From: Rhodoferax sp. U11-2br
Lineage (GTDB): Bacteria > Pseudomonadota > Gammaproteobacteria > Burkholderiales > Burkholderiaceae_C
Assembly (NCBI RefSeq): GCF_018619435.1
Contig: NZ_JAHFZF010000018.1
Coordinates: 25,618 to 89,617, forward strand
Reading direction: 5' to 3'
Length of the DNA: 64,000 nucleotides
Shown here: positions 1 through 8,503 of the stretch, piece after piece
How the letters are laid out: every line of letters begins with the position of its first letter
Numbering within the stretch: the first letter of the stretch is position 1
Notes under the pieces: model-generated
What the model saw: the letters and a program-made list of their open reading frames with translations, nothing else
The model's database searches: none
Told to the model about the DNA's origin: nothing
Translations under genes and position numbers: made by a program

Positions 1-1
1 T

Positions 2-463
2 GGTTACCCGATCTCCGGGGTAGTGGGCCGCGCCGAGGTGATGGACGCCCCGGCTGCCGGTGGTCTGGGTGGCACCTACGCCGGTAGTCCCATCGCCTGC
101 GCCGCCGCCCTGGCGGTGCTGGATGTGTTCGAGAAAGACAACTTGCTGGAACGCAGCCGCAGCATGGGCGCCCACTTGGTGACGCGTCTGGAAGCGATGG
201 CAGCCAAGGACAAACGCATTGCCGCCGTGCGCGGTCTGGGTGCGATGGTGGCCTTTGAATTGTGCAAAGACGGTGATCCGCACCAACCCAGTGCAGAACT
301 GGCCAAAGCGCTGGCAGCGGAGGCCACCAAGCGTGGCTTGATCCTGCTGACCTGCGGCACGTATGGCAATGTGGTGCGTATTCTGGTGCCTTTGACCGCC
401 AGCGACGCCATAGTGAATGAGGGCCTGGACATCATCGAAGCCTGCCTGGCAGCAACGGCCTGA
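2..463 (+). CDS. gabT: 4-aminobutyrate aminotransferase, C-terminal part (5' end outside the window)
   Basis: PLP-dependent class III aminotransferase that moves the amino group of GABA to 2-oxoglutarate, giving succinate semialdehyde. Only the last 153 residues are present; the frame is open from base 2. The segment GRAEVMDAPAAGGLGGTYAG, then SPIACAAALAVL, matches the region after the PLP lysine in GabT, and RGLGAMVAFEL and RILVPLT are typical of its C-terminal domain. The upstream start and the PLP-lysine segment lie outside the window. It is followed by a polyamine-type ABC transporter, a ureohydrolase and gabD on the same strand, which supports a GABA catabolic role. Ornithine- or putrescine-type transaminases are related alternatives, but the GLGGTYAGSPIAC segment favours GabT. 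Confidence 0.9.
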   Translation, partial: GYPISGVVGRAEVMDAPAAGGLGGTYAGSPIACAAALAVLDVFEKDNLLERSRSMGAHLVTRLEAMAAKDKRIAAVRGLGAMVAFELCKDGDPHQPSAELAKALAAEATKRGLILLTCGTYGNVVRILVPLTASDAIVNEGLDIIEACLAATA

Positions 464-480
464 CTGGCACACTATTTGCG

Positions 481-524
481 TAGCTAAAACAGCTTGTAGC
501 CCTTATTCCATGGGCTTATAGTGC
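481..524 (+). repeat. Interspersed AT-rich palindromic repeat, copy in the gabT-ABC transporter gap
   Basis: TAGCTAAAACAGCTTGTAGC then CCTTATTCCATGGGCTTATA. Together with copies at 4874, 5929, 19705 (reversed), 44390, 54250, 58418, 59854, 61762 and 63931 it defines a family with TAGCTG, TTGCgCTTAT and AAGGGCTAGAGGCC cores. Confidence 0.55.
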
Positions 525-544
525 TTTTGAAAGAATAGCAAATA

Positions 545-1636
545 ATGGCCTTATCCGAACCCCTGGTCCGCTTCTCCGGCATTCAAAAGACCTACGACGG
601 CAGCACCCTGGTGGTGCGTGACTTGAACCTCGATATCCAGAGTGGTGAATTTTTGTCGCTGCTCGGGCCATCGGGTTCGGGCAAGACCACCACGCTGATG
701 ATGTTGGCTGGTTTTGAGTCGCCCACCGCCGGAGACATTTTGTTGAATGGCCGCCAGATCACCGGCACGCCACCGCACAAACGCAACTTTGGCATGGTGT
801 TCCAGAACTACGCGCTGTTTCCCCACATGAACGTGGCGCAAAACGTGGCCTACCCGCTCACGGTGCGCGATGTGCCCAAGGCCGAGCAGGAACAGCGTGT
901 CAAGAAGGCGCTGGACATGGTGCGCCTCTCGGGCATGGGGGACCGGTTGCCGGCCAGGCTCTCGGGCGGCCAGCAACAACGTGTGGCGCTGGCGCGGGCC
1001 TTGGTGTTCAACCCGCAACTGGTGCTGATGGACGAGCCGCTGGGTGCGCTGGACAAACAGCTGCGTGAACACATGCAGATCGAGCTCAAGGAGCTGCACC
1101 ACCAGCTGGGTGTGACCTTTGTCTACGTGACCCACGACCAGGGTGAGGCCCTGACCATGAGTGACCGGGTGGCGGTGTTCAACGAAGGCATCATCCAGCA
1201 GCTGGCCGATGCCCAGTCGCTGTACGAGACCCCCTCCAACCGCTTTGTGGCCGGTTTTGTGGGCGACAGCACGGTGCTGCGCGGCACGCTGGGGCAGGAT
1301 GCCAGCAGCATCCACCTCAGTGGCCTGGGGGTGAGCCTGCGCGGACTCAACATCAACCAGAGTGCCAGCGGCGCAAAGGTGGAGGCCTGTGTCCGCCCTG
1401 AACGTATTGCCTTGTCCCTGGACGTACCCAGCCAATCCAACTGCCTGACGGCCCAGGTAGTAGACATTGTTTATTACGGTGACCATGTGCGCCTGTTGTG
1501 CAAGCTGGGGCCCGATCAGCCCCAGGCGGTGGTCAAACTCGCATTGATCCACCCCTGTGCCCAACACCCGCCCGAGCCTGGCAGCACCGTGTACCTGGCG
1601 TTCCCGCCCGAGTACACCCGCATCTACGCCGTGTGA
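545..1636 (+). CDS. Polyamine/GABA-type ABC transporter, ATP-binding protein (PotA family)
   Basis: ATPase subunit that drives import by the following binding protein and permeases; cytoplasmic, bound to the inner-membrane permeases. The 363 residues show Walker A GPSGSGKT (41-48), a Q-loop (FQNYALFP, about 87-94), the signature LSGGQQQR (139-146), Walker B LVLMDEP (159-165) and the switch histidine in VTHD (about 197). A C-terminal TOBE-like region follows from about residue 245. Length and layout match PotA. The gene heads a four-gene set with the solute-binding protein 62 bases downstream and two permeases after it. The substrate cannot be read from the ATPase. The neighbouring ureohydrolase, gabT and gabD suggest putrescine, agmatine, 4-guanidinobutyrate or GABA. 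Confidence 0.92.
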   Translation: MALSEPLVRFSGIQKTYDGSTLVVRDLNLDIQSGEFLSLLGPSGSGKTTTLMMLAGFESPTAGDILLNGRQITGTPPHKRNFGMVFQNYALFPHMNVAQNVAYPLTVRDVPKAEQEQRVKKALDMVRLSGMGDRLPARLSGGQQQRVALARALVFNPQLVLMDEPLGALDKQLREHMQIELKELHHQLGVTFVYVTHDQGEALTMSDRVAVFNEGIIQQLADAQSLYETPSNRFVAGFVGDSTVLRGTLGQDASSIHLSGLGVSLRGLNINQSASGAKVEACVRPERIALSLDVPSQSNCLTAQVVDIVYYGDHVRLLCKLGPDQPQAVVKLALIHPCAQHPPEPGSTVYLAFPPEYTRIYAV

Positions 1637-1698
1637 GCTGTTTGCACTTCCGTTTTCCCTCCCTGCCCTTCACCCACTACCCAAAGGAACTGTTCCCC

Positions 1699-2730
1699 AT
1701 GAAAAAAAGCCTGATCGCACTGGCATCCCTGTCAGCCTGCCTCACCCTGTCGGCGCACGCGCAAGAAGCCATCACTGTGGTGAACTTCGGTGGCGCCAAC
1801 GCCAATGCCCAGAAAGTGGCCTATTACGAACCGATTGCCAAAGAGGGCATCAAGGTGACCGCTGTGGAATACAACGGTGAACAAGCCAAGATCAAGGCCA
1901 TGGTCGACACCAAGAACGTGACCTGGGACGTGGTCGAGGTGGAATCCCCCGACGTGGCCCGTGGCTGCGACGAGGGCCTGTTCGAAAAACTCGACTACAG
2001 CAAGATCGCCCCCAAAGCCGACCTGTTGCCCTCTGCGGTGAGCGAATGTGGCGTGGGTGTGTTCGTCTGGTCTACCGTGATGGCCTACAACGGCGACAAA
2101 CTCAAGACCGCCCCCACGAGCTGGGCCGACTTTTTTGACACCAAGAAGATCCCCGGCAAACGCGGCATGCGCAAGGGTGCCCGCTACAACCTCGAATTTG
2201 CCCTGCTGGCCGACGGCGTGAAACCGGCCGACGTGTACAAGGTGCTGGCGACCAAAGACGGTGCCGAACGTGCCTTCAAAAAGCTGACCGAGCTCAAACC
2301 CAGCATCCAATGGTGGGAAGCCGGTGCCCAGGCGCCCCAATTCCTGGTGGCTGGTGACGTGGTGCTCTCCACCGTCTACAACGGCCGTGTCGACGCCGCC
2401 AACCGCGAAGGCCGCAACCTGCAGATCTACTGGCCCGGCGGCATTTATGACCTGGACTACTGGGTGATCCCCAAGGGCACGGCCAAGAAAGACGCTGCCT
2501 ACAAGTTCATAGCCTACGCCTCCAAGCCGGAAAACCAGGCCGTGTACGCCCAGAACATCGCCTACGGCCCGACCAACAAGAAGGCCCTGGCCAAGCTGGA
2601 CAAGAAGGTGCTCGACAACCTGCCCACCTCGGACAAAAACGCCAAGGATGCGCTGCAGTTCAACACCACGTTCTGGGCTGACCAGGGCGAGGCTCTGGAA
2701 AAACGTTTCGCCGCCTGGGCCACCCAGTAA
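1699..2730 (+). CDS. ABC transporter periplasmic solute-binding protein (PotD-like)
   Basis: Periplasmic binding protein that should deliver the substrate to the permeases encoded next. I start it at the ATG at 1699 because this gives a classical signal peptide, MKKSLIALASLSACLTLSAH, with likely cleavage after AHA (about 22). A GGA-containing site lies a few bases upstream. A longer open frame upstream overlaps the ATPase gene and is not convincing. The mature part, beginning ITVVNFGGANANAQKVAYYE, has the pattern of the extracellular solute-binding family that includes spermidine/putrescine proteins. Length 343 aa, usual for the family. It lies between the ATPase and permease genes, in one probable operon. 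The exact ligand is not determined. Confidence 0.9.
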   Translation: MKKSLIALASLSACLTLSAHAQEAITVVNFGGANANAQKVAYYEPIAKEGIKVTAVEYNGEQAKIKAMVDTKNVTWDVVEVESPDVARGCDEGLFEKLDYSKIAPKADLLPSAVSECGVGVFVWSTVMAYNGDKLKTAPTSWADFFDTKKIPGKRGMRKGARYNLEFALLADGVKPADVYKVLATKDGAERAFKKLTELKPSIQWWEAGAQAPQFLVAGDVVLSTVYNGRVDAANREGRNLQIYWPGGIYDLDYWVIPKGTAKKDAAYKFIAYASKPENQAVYAQNIAYGPTNKKALAKLDKKVLDNLPTSDKNAKDALQFNTTFWADQGEALEKRFAAWATQ

Positions 2731-2757
2731 ACCGCCGCAGCTCAGGAGCAGCCCACC

Positions 2758-3999
2758 ATGCCGATGCCAACCAGTGCCAACCCGCCCTTGGGCGACCTGC
2801 GCGCCGCACTCGCGCGTGCACAGTCACGCCGCAAATGGCGGGCCTTCACGCTGACGGTGCCTTTGCTGGTGTTTCTGCTGCTGACGCTGCTGGTCCCAAT
2901 AGCTGCGCTGCTGATGCGCGCGGTGGAAAACCCTGAGGTGGCCAAGGCCCTGCCCTCCACGGTGAAGGCCTTGGCCACCTGGGACCGCCAGTCACAACCC
3001 AGCGCTGGCGCTTATGCCGCGCTGGTGAAAGACCTGTCCCACCTGCCCGACACGTCGGACGCTGGCGCCCTGGCGCGCCGCCTCAACACCGAAGCGCCCG
3101 GTGCCCGCTCACTCATCATGGGCGCCTACCGGGCCCTGCCCATCGAAGGGGATGCAGAAGCGGTGCGCCAACAACTTCTGGACAAAGACCCGCGCTGGGC
3201 AGAAACAGAATTCTGGCAAGCCATCGCCAAAAACGGCTCACGCTGGACACCCGACTACCTGCTGGCGTCGGTCGATCTGCGCCGCGATGCCCAGGGTGAT
3301 ATTGCGCGCATGCCCGAAGAACAACGCGCCTACGGCGGCATTTTGCTGCGCACCTTCCAGGTCAGCCTGATCATCACCGTGATGTGCCTGCTGCTGGCTT
3401 ACCCGCTGGCCTACTGGCTCTCCACCCTGCCTGAGCGCCAGGCCAATCTGCTGATGATTGTGGTGCTGGTGCCGTTCTGGACCTCGATCCTGGTGCGCGT
3501 GGCCGCGTGGATTGTGCTGCTGCAGTCCGAAGGGCTGATCAACACCGCCTTGATCGACATCGGTGTCATCAGCAAACCGCTGGAGCTGCTGTTCAACCGC
3601 ACCGGCGTGATCATTTCCATGACCCATATCCTGCTGCCTTTCATGATCCTGCCGCTCTACAGCGTCATGAAAAGTGTGCCCCCCACCTATGTGCGCGCTG
3701 CAGTGTCGCTGGGCAGTGCGCCGCTGGCCGCCTTCGCCCGCGTGTATGTGCCGCAAACCCTGCCCGGCGTCGGTGCAGGCGCCCTGCTGGTGTTCATCCT
3801 GTCGATTGGTTACTACATCACGCCAGCCCTGCTCGGCGGCGCCGATGACCAGATGCTGAGTTATTACATCGCCCGCTACACCAACGTGGAAGTCAACTGG
3901 GGCATGGCCTGCGCACTCGGTGCTCTGCTGTTGGCCACCACCATGCTGCTCTATGGTGTGTACCGCCGTCTGGGCAAAACCGACCTGGCCCTGGCCTAA
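2758..3999 (+). CDS. ABC transporter permease, PotB-like, with large periplasmic insert
   Basis: Inner-membrane permease of the polyamine/GABA-type transporter, 413 aa. A first membrane segment (about 31-53) is followed by a soluble stretch of roughly 140 residues (about 55-195), probably periplasmic. Five or so further helices come after it. The cytoplasmic EAA-type loop is visible as YVRAAVSLGSAPLAAFARVY then VPQTLPG. The insert makes it longer than E. coli PotB (about 275 aa); such long first permeases are common in this family in proteobacteria. The start ATG at 2758 has an AGGAG-like site in front. Its gene is 27 bases after the binding protein and 24 bases before the second permease. 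Confidence 0.9.
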   Translation: MPMPTSANPPLGDLRAALARAQSRRKWRAFTLTVPLLVFLLLTLLVPIAALLMRAVENPEVAKALPSTVKALATWDRQSQPSAGAYAALVKDLSHLPDTSDAGALARRLNTEAPGARSLIMGAYRALPIEGDAEAVRQQLLDKDPRWAETEFWQAIAKNGSRWTPDYLLASVDLRRDAQGDIARMPEEQRAYGGILLRTFQVSLIITVMCLLLAYPLAYWLSTLPERQANLLMIVVLVPFWTSILVRVAAWIVLLQSEGLINTALIDIGVISKPLELLFNRTGVIISMTHILLPFMILPLYSVMKSVPPTYVRAAVSLGSAPLAAFARVYVPQTLPGVGAGALLVFILSIGYYITPALLGGADDQMLSYYIARYTNVEVNWGMACALGALLLATTMLLYGVYRRLGKTDLALA

Positions 4000-4023
4000 C
4001 AGCACTGCAATCGGAAGACACCC

Positions 4024-4842
4024 ATGTTCAAGCTGCCCCAATTTCCCCTGTACTACACCCTGGCCGACAAGGCGGGCTGGTGGACGCTGCGCCTGGTCTG
4101 CGTGGCGGTGCTCATCTACCTGGTGGCCCCGATCCTGGCGATCATCCCGCTGTCGTTTTCCAGCAGCTCCTTCCTGAGTTACCCCATGCCCGGTCTGTCG
4201 CTGCGCTGGTATGAAAACCTCTTCAACGCGCCCGAATGGGCCAACGCCACCCGCAACAGCTTCATCGTGGCACCTGCGGCCACCATCATCGCCACCGTGC
4301 TGGGCACACTGGCCGCCGTCGGCCTGGCGCGTACCGACTTCTGCTTCAAGGGCCTGCTCATGGCGGTGCTGATTGCACCCATGGTGGTGCCGATCATCGT
4401 GGTGGGTGTGGCCACCTACCTGTACTTTGCACCGCTGGGCCTGACCGACAGTTATGTCGGGTTGATCGCAGTGCATGCTGCCTTGGGCGCACCCTTTGTG
4501 CTGACCACGGTGTTGGCCACACTGGCCAACTTCAACGACAACCTGATCCGCGCCTCACTGAGCCTGGGGGAGACACCGTTCAACACCTTCAGACGCATCA
4601 CCTTGCCGGTGATTGCACCGGGCGTGATCTCGGGCGCGTTATTTGCCTTTGCCACCTCGTTTGACGAGGTAGTGGTGACCCTGTTCCTGGCCGGGGCCGA
4701 GCAAACCACCCTGCCGCGCCAGATGTTTACCGGCATCCGCGAAAACATCTCGCCCACCATCGCAGCGGTGGCCACACTGCTGATCCTGTTCACCACCAGT
4801 TTGCTGCTGGTGCTGGAGTGGTTGCGTGGGCGGCGGCGCTAG
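4024..4842 (+). CDS. ABC transporter permease, PotC-like
   Basis: Second inner-membrane permease of the same importer, 272 aa, typical length for PotC. It has about six hydrophobic segments and a binding-protein-dependent transport loop (IRASLSLGETPFNTFRRI then TLPVIAPG) that should contact the ATPase. The C-terminus is a helix followed by the basic tail RGRRR. It closes the transporter set; a 123-base gap carrying a copy of the interspersed repeat separates it from the ureohydrolase gene. Two different permeases plus one ATPase suggest the usual heterodimeric membrane core with an ATPase dimer. Confidence 0.9.
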   Translation: MFKLPQFPLYYTLADKAGWWTLRLVCVAVLIYLVAPILAIIPLSFSSSSFLSYPMPGLSLRWYENLFNAPEWANATRNSFIVAPAATIIATVLGTLAAVGLARTDFCFKGLLMAVLIAPMVVPIIVVGVATYLYFAPLGLTDSYVGLIAVHAALGAPFVLTTVLATLANFNDNLIRASLSLGETPFNTFRRITLPVIAPGVISGALFAFATSFDEVVVTLFLAGAEQTTLPRQMFTGIRENISPTIAAVATLLILFTTSLLLVLEWLRGRRR

Positions 4843-4873
4843 GTATCCCTGTGGTCTCTGTCATAGTATTGGA

Positions 4874-4919
4874 TTGATAGCTGATAGTCCTTGTGAGATA
4901 AGGGTTAGAGGCCAATTTC
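4874..4919 (+). repeat. Interspersed AT-rich repeat between permease and ureohydrolase genes
   Basis: GATAGCTGATAGTCC then AGATAAGGGTTAGAGGCCAA; a well-preserved copy in the 123-base gap. Confidence 0.65.
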
Positions 4920-4965
4920 ACTTACAGCCTGCGTTGTAACTATTCAGACAACAAACAACCCATCC

Positions 4966-5922
4966 ATGAACCCAGCCGCTCCCAAAAACCAGCCCTTGTC
5001 TGGCAATGCCATGCCGCGTTTTGGCGGCATCGCCAGCATGATGCGTTTGCCGGTCGCCACAACGCCACAGGGCTTGGATGCCGCGTTCATCGGTGTACCA
5101 CTGGACATCGGCACCAGCCACCGGCCAGGCACCCGTTTTGGCCCGCGTGAGATCCGTTCCGAATCGGCACTGATTCGCCCCTACAACATGGCCACCGGCG
5201 CGGCGCCGTTTGACACGCTGCAGGTGGCTGACCTGGGCGACGTGCCGATCAACACCTATTCGCTCGTCAAATCCCTGCCCATCATCACCAACTTCTACAA
5301 CAAGGTGCTGGAAGCCGGTTGCACCCCCCTCACACTGGGCGGCGACCACACCATCGCCCTGCCGATCCTGCGCGCAGTGGCGGCCAAACACGGCCCGGTG
5401 GCGCTGATCCATGTTGACGCCCATGCCGATGTGAACCCCGACATGTTTGGTGAACGCATCGCCCACGGCACACCGTTTCGCCGCGCGGTCGAAGAAAACC
5501 TGCTTGATGGCCCCAAGGTGTTCCAGATTGGCCTGCGTGGCAGTGGCTACGCCGCAGACGACTTTGACTGGCCAAGCCAGCAGGGCTTTACCCTGGTGCC
5601 CGCCCACGAAGTCTGGTACCAGTCGCTCGCGCCTTTGATGCAAAGGGTGCGCGCCACCATTGGCAACACGCCGTGTTACCTGAGTTTTGACATCGACGGC
5701 ATCGACCCAGCCTATGCCGGTGGCACCGGCACGCCCGAGATTGGCGGTCTGTCGGTGCCGCAGGCTCTGGAGATCATCCGCGGCTGTCACGGGCTTAACA
5801 TCGTTGGTTGTGATCTGGTCGAGGTGTCGCCACCGTATGACCCATCTGGCAACACCGCGTTGCTGGGCGCCAACCTGCTGTTCGAGATGTTGTGTGTGCT
5901 GCCGGGGGTACTCAAACGCTAG
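4966..5922 (+). CDS. speB: Agmatinase / guanidinobutyrase-type ureohydrolase
   Basis: Manganese-dependent ureohydrolase that cleaves a guanidino compound to urea and an amine: agmatine to putrescine, or 4-guanidinobutyrate to GABA. The 318 residues hold the family metal-binding motifs GGDHT (125-129), DAHAD (151-155), AHGTPF (about 166-171) and SFDIDGIDP (240-248). Length is normal for SpeB. Substrate specificity within this family is hard to read from sequence. Because gabT and gabD flank the cluster, guanidinobutyrase (GbuA-like) is at least as likely as agmatinase, so the symbol is tentative. Interspersed-repeat copies lie in the gaps on both sides. Confidence 0.85.
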   Translation: MNPAAPKNQPLSGNAMPRFGGIASMMRLPVATTPQGLDAAFIGVPLDIGTSHRPGTRFGPREIRSESALIRPYNMATGAAPFDTLQVADLGDVPINTYSLVKSLPIITNFYNKVLEAGCTPLTLGGDHTIALPILRAVAAKHGPVALIHVDAHADVNPDMFGERIAHGTPFRRAVEENLLDGPKVFQIGLRGSGYAADDFDWPSQQGFTLVPAHEVWYQSLAPLMQRVRATIGNTPCYLSFDIDGIDPAYAGGTGTPEIGGLSVPQALEIIRGCHGLNIVGCDLVEVSPPYDPSGNTALLGANLLFEMLCVLPGVLKR

Positions 5923-5928
5923 CAATTC

Positions 5929-5972
5929 AGAAGCTACTCACCCTTATTGAATAAGGGCTAGAGACGTATTTT
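5929..5972 (+). repeat. Interspersed AT-rich repeat between ureohydrolase and gabD
   Basis: CCCTTATTGAATAAGGG is a perfect palindrome followed by CTAGAGAC; about 20 bases before the gabD ribosome site. Confidence 0.7.
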
Positions 5973-5992
5973 TTATAAATTCAGGAGTTTTC

Positions 5993-7471
5993 ATGTCAAC
6001 CACGCTTTCCCCTCTTTCCCAGCTCAAAGACCCCAGCCTGCTCAAGACGGACGCCTTGGTTAACGGCACCTGGGTCACGGGTGCCGGCCGCTTTGACGTG
6101 CTTGACCCGGCCACCGGCCAAAAGTTAGCCGACGTGGCCAACCTGGGTCCCTTGGATGCCGAAGCCGCCATCGCCGCCGCCAACGCGGCCTGGCCAGCCT
6201 GGCGCAGCAAAACCGCCAAGGAACGCAGCATCCTCCTGCGCAAATGGTTCGACTTGCTCATGGCCAACCAGGACGACCTGGGGCGCATCATGACCGCCGA
6301 ACAAGGCAAACCCCTGCCCGAGGCCAAGGGTGAAGTCGCCTACGCCGCGAGTTTTGTTGAATGGTTTGCCGAGGAAGCCAAACGTGTCAACGGCGAAACC
6401 CTGCCCCAGTTCGACAACAACCGCCGCCTGCTGATCCTGCGCCAACCGATTGGGGTGTGCGCTGCGATCACGCCCTGGAACTTCCCGATTGCAATGATCA
6501 CGCGCAAGGTGGCCCCGGCCCTGGCTGCGGGTTGCACCGTGGTCATCAAACCAGCCGAACTGACGCCCTTGACCGCGCTGGCAGCCGCCGAACTGGCGAT
6601 CCGCGCGGGCATCCCGGCCGGTGTGCTCAACATGGTCACCGCCGACGCCGACAACTCGATTGCCGTGGGCAAAGTCTTGTGTGCCAGCGACATCGTGCGC
6701 CACATCAGCTTCACCGGATCCACCGAAGTGGGTCGTATCCTGATGGCACAGTCGGCCCCCACGGTCAAGAAAATGTCGCTCGAACTCGGCGGCAACGCGC
6801 CTTTCATCGTGTTTGACGATGCCGACATCGACAGCGCGGTCGAAGGCGCTTTTGCCAGCAAATACCGCAACGCCGGCCAGACCTGTGTCTGCTCCAACCG
6901 GATCTATGTGCAGGCCGGTGTCTACGACACGTTCGTGGCCAAATTTGCGGCCAAGGTCAAGACCGCCAAGGTGGGCAACGGCTTTGACGACGGTGTCAAC
7001 CAGGGCCCGCTGATCGAAGAAGCCGCGCTGCAAAAGGTGGAGCGCCATGTACAGGATGCGCTGGCCAAAGGTGGCCGACTGGTCGCAGGTGGCCACCGCC
7101 TGACGGGGCAGTTCTTCGAGCCAACCGTGGTGGCTGAAGCCACGGCTGACATGTTGTGCGCCCGTGAGGAAACCTTTGGTCCGTTTGCCCCGGTGTTCAA
7201 GTTCAACACTGAGCAGGAAGCCATTGACGCAGCCAACGCCACCGAATTTGGCCTGGCCAGCTATTTCTACACCCGAGACGTCGGACGCATCTGGCGCGTC
7301 AGCGAAGCGCTGGAATACGGTATGGTCGGCGCCAATGTCGGCATTCTGGCGACCGAACACGTGCCCTTTGGGGGTGTCAAACAGTCCGGCCTGGGCCGTG
7401 AAGGCTCACACCACGGCATGGATGACTACGTGGAAATCAAGTACCTGTGTATTGGTGACATCCTGAAGTAA
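5993..7471 (+). CDS. gabD: NADP-type succinate-semialdehyde dehydrogenase
   Basis: Oxidises succinate semialdehyde, the product of GabT, to succinate. The 492-residue aldehyde dehydrogenase has the general-base glutamate in LELGGN (E264) and the nucleophilic cysteine in GQTCVC (C298), with the adjacent C300 often seen in GabD. The substrate-loop sequence PWNFPIAMITRKVAPALAAG (161-180) is characteristic of succinate-semialdehyde or glutarate-semialdehyde enzymes. An AGGAG site precedes the ATG by a good distance. It is the last gene of the plus-strand cluster and is followed by a 20-bp palindrome. Glutarate semialdehyde dehydrogenase is the main alternative; the neighbours favour GABA breakdown. 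Confidence 0.92.
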   Translation: MSTTLSPLSQLKDPSLLKTDALVNGTWVTGAGRFDVLDPATGQKLADVANLGPLDAEAAIAAANAAWPAWRSKTAKERSILLRKWFDLLMANQDDLGRIMTAEQGKPLPEAKGEVAYAASFVEWFAEEAKRVNGETLPQFDNNRRLLILRQPIGVCAAITPWNFPIAMITRKVAPALAAGCTVVIKPAELTPLTALAAAELAIRAGIPAGVLNMVTADADNSIAVGKVLCASDIVRHISFTGSTEVGRILMAQSAPTVKKMSLELGGNAPFIVFDDADIDSAVEGAFASKYRNAGQTCVCSNRIYVQAGVYDTFVAKFAAKVKTAKVGNGFDDGVNQGPLIEEAALQKVERHVQDALAKGGRLVAGGHRLTGQFFEPTVVAEATADMLCAREETFGPFAPVFKFNTEQEAIDAANATEFGLASYFYTRDVGRIWRVSEALEYGMVGANVGILATEHVPFGGVKQSGLGREGSHHGMDDYVEIKYLCIGDILK

Positions 7472-7486
7472 ACACCGAGCTTGTTA

Positions 7487-7506
7487 ACCCGGTTGGCCAA
7501 CCGGGT
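7487..7506. terminator. Perfect 20-bp palindrome between convergent genes
   Basis: ACCCGGTTGG and its complement form an uninterrupted palindrome between the stop of gabD (plus) and the stop of the lyase gene (minus). A hairpin of 8-9 bp could form in RNA from either strand. No run of T follows on either side, so a strong intrinsic terminator is not proven. The position suggests a bidirectional barrier to read-through. Confidence 0.4.
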
Positions 7507-7515
7507 GCATGGGCG

Positions 7516-8325
7516 TTATTGCAGCCCCTGGCGGGTGGTGGCGCGGCGAACCTTGGCAAACAAAGCCACTTGGGTGGGCACCTCCTGTGTGCCAAAACGT
7601 GTTTTGTAACGGGACAGGAAAGATCGGTAGAGCCCGTATTTGAAGTAGATGCCCGCGCCCGACGTTGTACTGCCAGTGGTCTCGTACCTGAGAGCACCAT
7701 TGACATATACCCTGAAAAACCCGTCGAGCTTGTCCCATTTGGCATGCACCTCAATGTGATGCCAGCGCCCGAGCAGATCGTCCTGGCTGATCAGCGGGAC
7801 GCGCTCGGTGCTGTGGCCAAAATTCTTGTCGATCAGCAAACCACCTGCATCGTTCTGGAACATGAACGCCGGTGATCTGCTGTTGCGCTGGTGAAATTGC
7901 CCGAAGGCCACTTTGGCGGGATATATAGTGGGATGGTTGGGCGGCAGATAAAAAGACCAGCCATACCAATATTCGCTGCCGGGTGGCGCGCTGCCGTTTT
8001 CGGACAGCTCCGAGCGTTCACGGTCACTGTCGCAGTCCGACCAGCCGGGTTGTGCGCCACAGTCACCTGACCTGACCTCAAACCGCTCGACCTTGGCGAT
8101 GGGTGCACCATCGGTGTTGTCTTCCACCAGCGTGTAGCCATAAGCCGAGGTGTTCAAACTGCGTTTGAAGGACCAGGGGGCCGACTCCTGGGCCTGCGCA
8201 GTCAAAGTAGAAATGACTGACAGCACGATTGCCAAAGAGGTGATCCAACGGGTCGGTCTCACGGTGGCTGAGCTGTCAAGCGATGACGACGATTTTATCG
8301 AATTTCTTGATGCGTTTTGAAGCAA
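7516..8325 (-). CDS. Secreted polysaccharide lyase of the heparin lyase I-like family
   Basis: Probable secreted or periplasmic beta-elimination enzyme acting on an acidic polysaccharide; the substrate is unknown. The frame begins with TTG at 8325. A shorter GTG start at 8262 would put a hydrophobic signal segment (ITSLAIVLSVISTLTAQAQ) near the N-terminus and may be the true start. The mature part shows motifs of the jelly-roll polysaccharide lyase family (PF14099-like): YWYGWSFYLP, FGQFHQRNS, WHHIEVHAKW, FFRVYVNGALRYETTG and GIYFKYGLYRS. Total 269 aa, in the family range. No polysaccharide-use genes are nearby. It abuts a tRNA gene, a common site of gene gain. Assignment rests on motif recall, so the family is more certain than the substrate. 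Confidence 0.72.
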   Translation of the reverse strand: MLQNASRNSIKSSSSLDSSATVRPTRWITSLAIVLSVISTLTAQAQESAPWSFKRSLNTSAYGYTLVEDNTDGAPIAKVERFEVRSGDCGAQPGWSDCDSDRERSELSENGSAPPGSEYWYGWSFYLPPNHPTIYPAKVAFGQFHQRNSRSPAFMFQNDAGGLLIDKNFGHSTERVPLISQDDLLGRWHHIEVHAKWDKLDGFFRVYVNGALRYETTGSTTSGAGIYFKYGLYRSFLSRYKTRFGTQEVPTQVALFAKVRRATTRQGLQ

Positions 8326-8338
8326 AAAACGCGAAGAC

Positions 8339-8412
8339 TGGAGCGGGTGAAGGGAATCGAACCCTCGTATGAAGCTTGGGAAGCTGCCGTTCTACCATTG
8401 AACTACACCCGC
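8339..8412 (-). tRNA. tRNA-Gly (anticodon CCC)
   Basis: Read on the minus strand, the acceptor GCGGGTG pairs with CACCCGC. The D-arm is GTTC/GAAC, the anticodon loop TTCCCAA carries CCC, and the T-loop is TTCGATT. The 3' CCA is encoded. It closely resembles E. coli glyU (tRNA-Gly CCC). One C-T mismatch appears in the anticodon stem by my folding (positions 28 and 42). It lies immediately upstream of the lyase gene on the same strand. Confidence 0.93.
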
Positions 8413-8503
8413 GTAGCCAAGTATTTTAACCCGCAAGTACAGCGCCCCCAAGCAAGTCTGTTGAGGTGATTTTGAAACAGCACCACAGCATTGCATCAGA
8501 TGC

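Noticed and set aside
551..1567. A 338-residue open frame on the minus strand antisense to the ABC ATPase gene
   Set aside because: The plus-strand protein has all ATPase motifs; the antisense product is His/Gln-rich, low-complexity-like and matches no family.
1498..1698. Upstream extension of the periplasmic binding protein
   Set aside because: It overlaps the ATPase gene and would bury the clear signal peptide that starts at 1699.
8339..8412. tRNA-Gly as a proven attachment site
   Set aside because: I searched the flanking sequence by eye for a duplicated tRNA 3' end and found none within the neighbouring few kilobases, nor any integrase gene.
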